From Candidatus Rokuibacteriota bacterium (GTDB lineage: Bacteria > Methylomirabilota > Methylomirabilia > Rokubacteriales > JACOUJ01), in NCBI GenBank assembly GCA_016177865.1, contig JACOUJ010000154.1, positions 1-7,300 of the forward strand: a DNA stretch of 7,300 nt. The letters run 5' to 3'. Shown piece by piece: positions 6,585 to 7,300 of the stretch (its first letter is position 1; each line of letters opens with the position of its first letter). The notes under the pieces were generated by a model, which did no database searches, was not told the DNA's origin, and saw only the letters and a program-made list of their open reading frames with translations. Made by a program: the position numbers and the translations under genes.

Positions 6585-6706
6585 GTTTGCCGCCTTCGCT
6601 TCGACAGAGCTTACTCGATCCCATGGGGCCCCGCAACGCAGCGAGCCTCCGAGACACGAGCCTTACCGGAAACGCGAGCGGGAGACGCGACACTCCTCCG
6701 CGTCGG
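6585..6706. other. Gap between coaX and glycosyltransferase
   Basis: This 122-base gap has no supported gene. It holds a hairpin right after the coaX stop and, nearer the glycosyltransferase, only very weak promoter-like boxes (TTGCGG, 17 bases, TAAGCT on the minus strand, about three of six matches each). The glycosyltransferase could either have its own promoter or be read through from coaX. Confidence 0.4.
6684..6704 (-). terminator. GC hairpin just after the coaX stop, no U-tract
   Basis: On the minus strand GACGCG (6704-6699) is followed by a nine-base loop and CGCGTC (6689-6684), a perfect six-pair stem starting two bases after the TGA of coaX. It is followed by TCCCGC rather than a T run, so termination would be atypical; message 3'-end stabilisation is an alternative. 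Confidence 0.35.
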
Positions 6707-7300
6707 TCAGCGCGTGTTCGCTCGTTCCCAGACGAGATGGAGTCCCTCCAGGGTCAGGTCCGCGTTGACGTGCTGGATGGAGCGCGCCACGTCCCGGATG
6801 AGCGGGGCCAAGCCGCCGGTGGCCACCACCGTAGGGTCGCCTTCCATCTCTCCCTTGAGCCGCTCGACCAGGCCATCCACGAGACCTGCATAGCCGTAGA
6901 CCAAGCCTGACTGGAGATTCGTCACCGTGTCACGGCCGATCGCCTCTTTGGGGCGGACCAGCTCGACCCGGTAGAGGCGCGCCGCCCTCGACGTCAGGGC
7001 GTCGGCGGCAGCCTGAAGCCCCGGGGCGATCGCGCCGCCAAGGAATTCCCCGCGCGGAGAGACGCAGTCAAAGGTGGTGGCGGTGCCGAAATCGATGATG
7101 ATGAGCGGCGCGCCATACAGGGTGAGAGCGGCCACGGCGTTCACCACACGATCGGACCCAACCTCCCTCGGGTTCTCGACCAGGAGGGGTATCTCGACGT
7201 TCACGCCGGGCTCAACAGTGAACGGCACCACGCCAAAGTACTGTTGGCACATCCACTCGAGCGTTTGCTGGACCGGGGGGACTACGTTGGAGAGCGCAAC
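6707..7300 (-). CDS. coaX: Type III pantothenate kinase (5' end outside window)
   Basis: CoaX phosphorylates pantothenate with ATP, the first committed step of coenzyme A synthesis, in the cytoplasm. It belongs to the ASKHA fold, needs a monovalent cation and, unlike CoaA, is not feedback-inhibited by CoA (family knowledge). The frame is open to the window edge and gives 197 residues, so roughly 60-70 N-terminal residues, including the first phosphate-binding DxGN-type motif, are missing. Visible motifs, numbered from the edge: SNVVPPV at 4-10, NPREVGSDRVVNAVAA at 43-58 (the substrate-binding GxDR region), DFGTATTFD at 70-78 (second phosphate motif with the catalytic aspartate), GGAIAPG at 88-94, and a VVATGGLA adenosine-binding motif near the C-terminus. 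All present motifs look intact. Often the gene follows birA; what precedes it here is not visible. Confidence 0.96.
   Translation of the reverse strand, partial: VALSNVVPPVQQTLEWMCQQYFGVVPFTVEPGVNVEIPLLVENPREVGSDRVVNAVAALTLYGAPLIIIDFGTATTFDCVSPRGEFLGGAIAPGLQAAADALTSRAARLYRVELVRPKEAIGRDTVTNLQSGLVYGYAGLVDGLVERLKGEMEGDPTVVATGGLAPLIRDVARSIQHVNADLTLEGLHLVWERANTR

Noticed and set aside
6610..6660. Possible promoter (TTGCGG, 17 bases, TAAGCT) before the glycosyltransferase
   Set aside because: Only about three of six bases match in each box, which is expected by chance.
6120..6893. 257-codon plus-strand frame spanning the glycosyltransferase, gap and coaX
   Set aside because: It runs antisense to two well-recognised genes and shows no family features; its length follows from base composition.

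Overview
The window is about 63% G+C (estimated by eye). Every gene I can support lies on the minus strand, so the transcript order runs from base 7300 down to base 1. The two longest open frames on the plus strand are antisense shadows. Together the genes look like chromosomal housekeeping DNA of a high-GC, probably Gram-negative-type bacterium. Lineages such as Methylomirabilota, Rokubacteria or Nitrospirota would fit the style of the MoxR/DUF58/VWA proteins, but that placement is inference from memory. No mobile element, tRNA, rRNA, CRISPR array or attachment site is visible.

Layout in transcription order. (1) 7300-6707: type III pantothenate kinase (coaX), entering from outside the window and missing its N-terminus. 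(2) 6706-6585: a 122-base gap with a GC hairpin directly after the coaX stop. (3) 6584-5470: one GT4 glycosyltransferase split over two frames by what looks like a single-base deletion near 6122-6134. (4) 5469-5391: a short leader with a plausible sigma-70-type promoter and a strong ribosome binding site. (5) 5390-4377: a MoxR-type AAA+ ATPase. (6) 4356-2902: a three-helix membrane protein with a long charged extracytoplasmic domain (DUF4175-like in style, not firmly assigned). (7) 2901-2733: a 169-base gap with two inverted repeats. (8) 2732-1836: a DUF58 protein with a complete-looking MIDAS. (9) 1839 to base 1: a large BatA-type VWA membrane protein, overlapping DUF58 by four bases and running off the window within or just after its last membrane helix.

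Genes 5-9 form the recurrent MoxR / DUF58 / VWA cassette. In this family a hexameric MoxR ATPase is thought to act with von Willebrand factor A proteins that bind metal through a MIDAS, as a chaperone-like or complex-maturation machine at the membrane. Here the soluble parts would be the ATPase and DUF58, and the membrane parts the three-helix protein and the BatA/VWA protein. The client is not indicated by the sequence. CoaX (first step of coenzyme A synthesis) and the glycosyltransferase appear to be neighbours rather than parts of this machine. The points most worth a second look are the broken glycosyltransferase frame, the hairpins without U-tracts after two stop codons, the poorly conserved membrane protein, the apparent loss of the MIDAS threonine in the VWA protein, and two long G tracts within the cassette.
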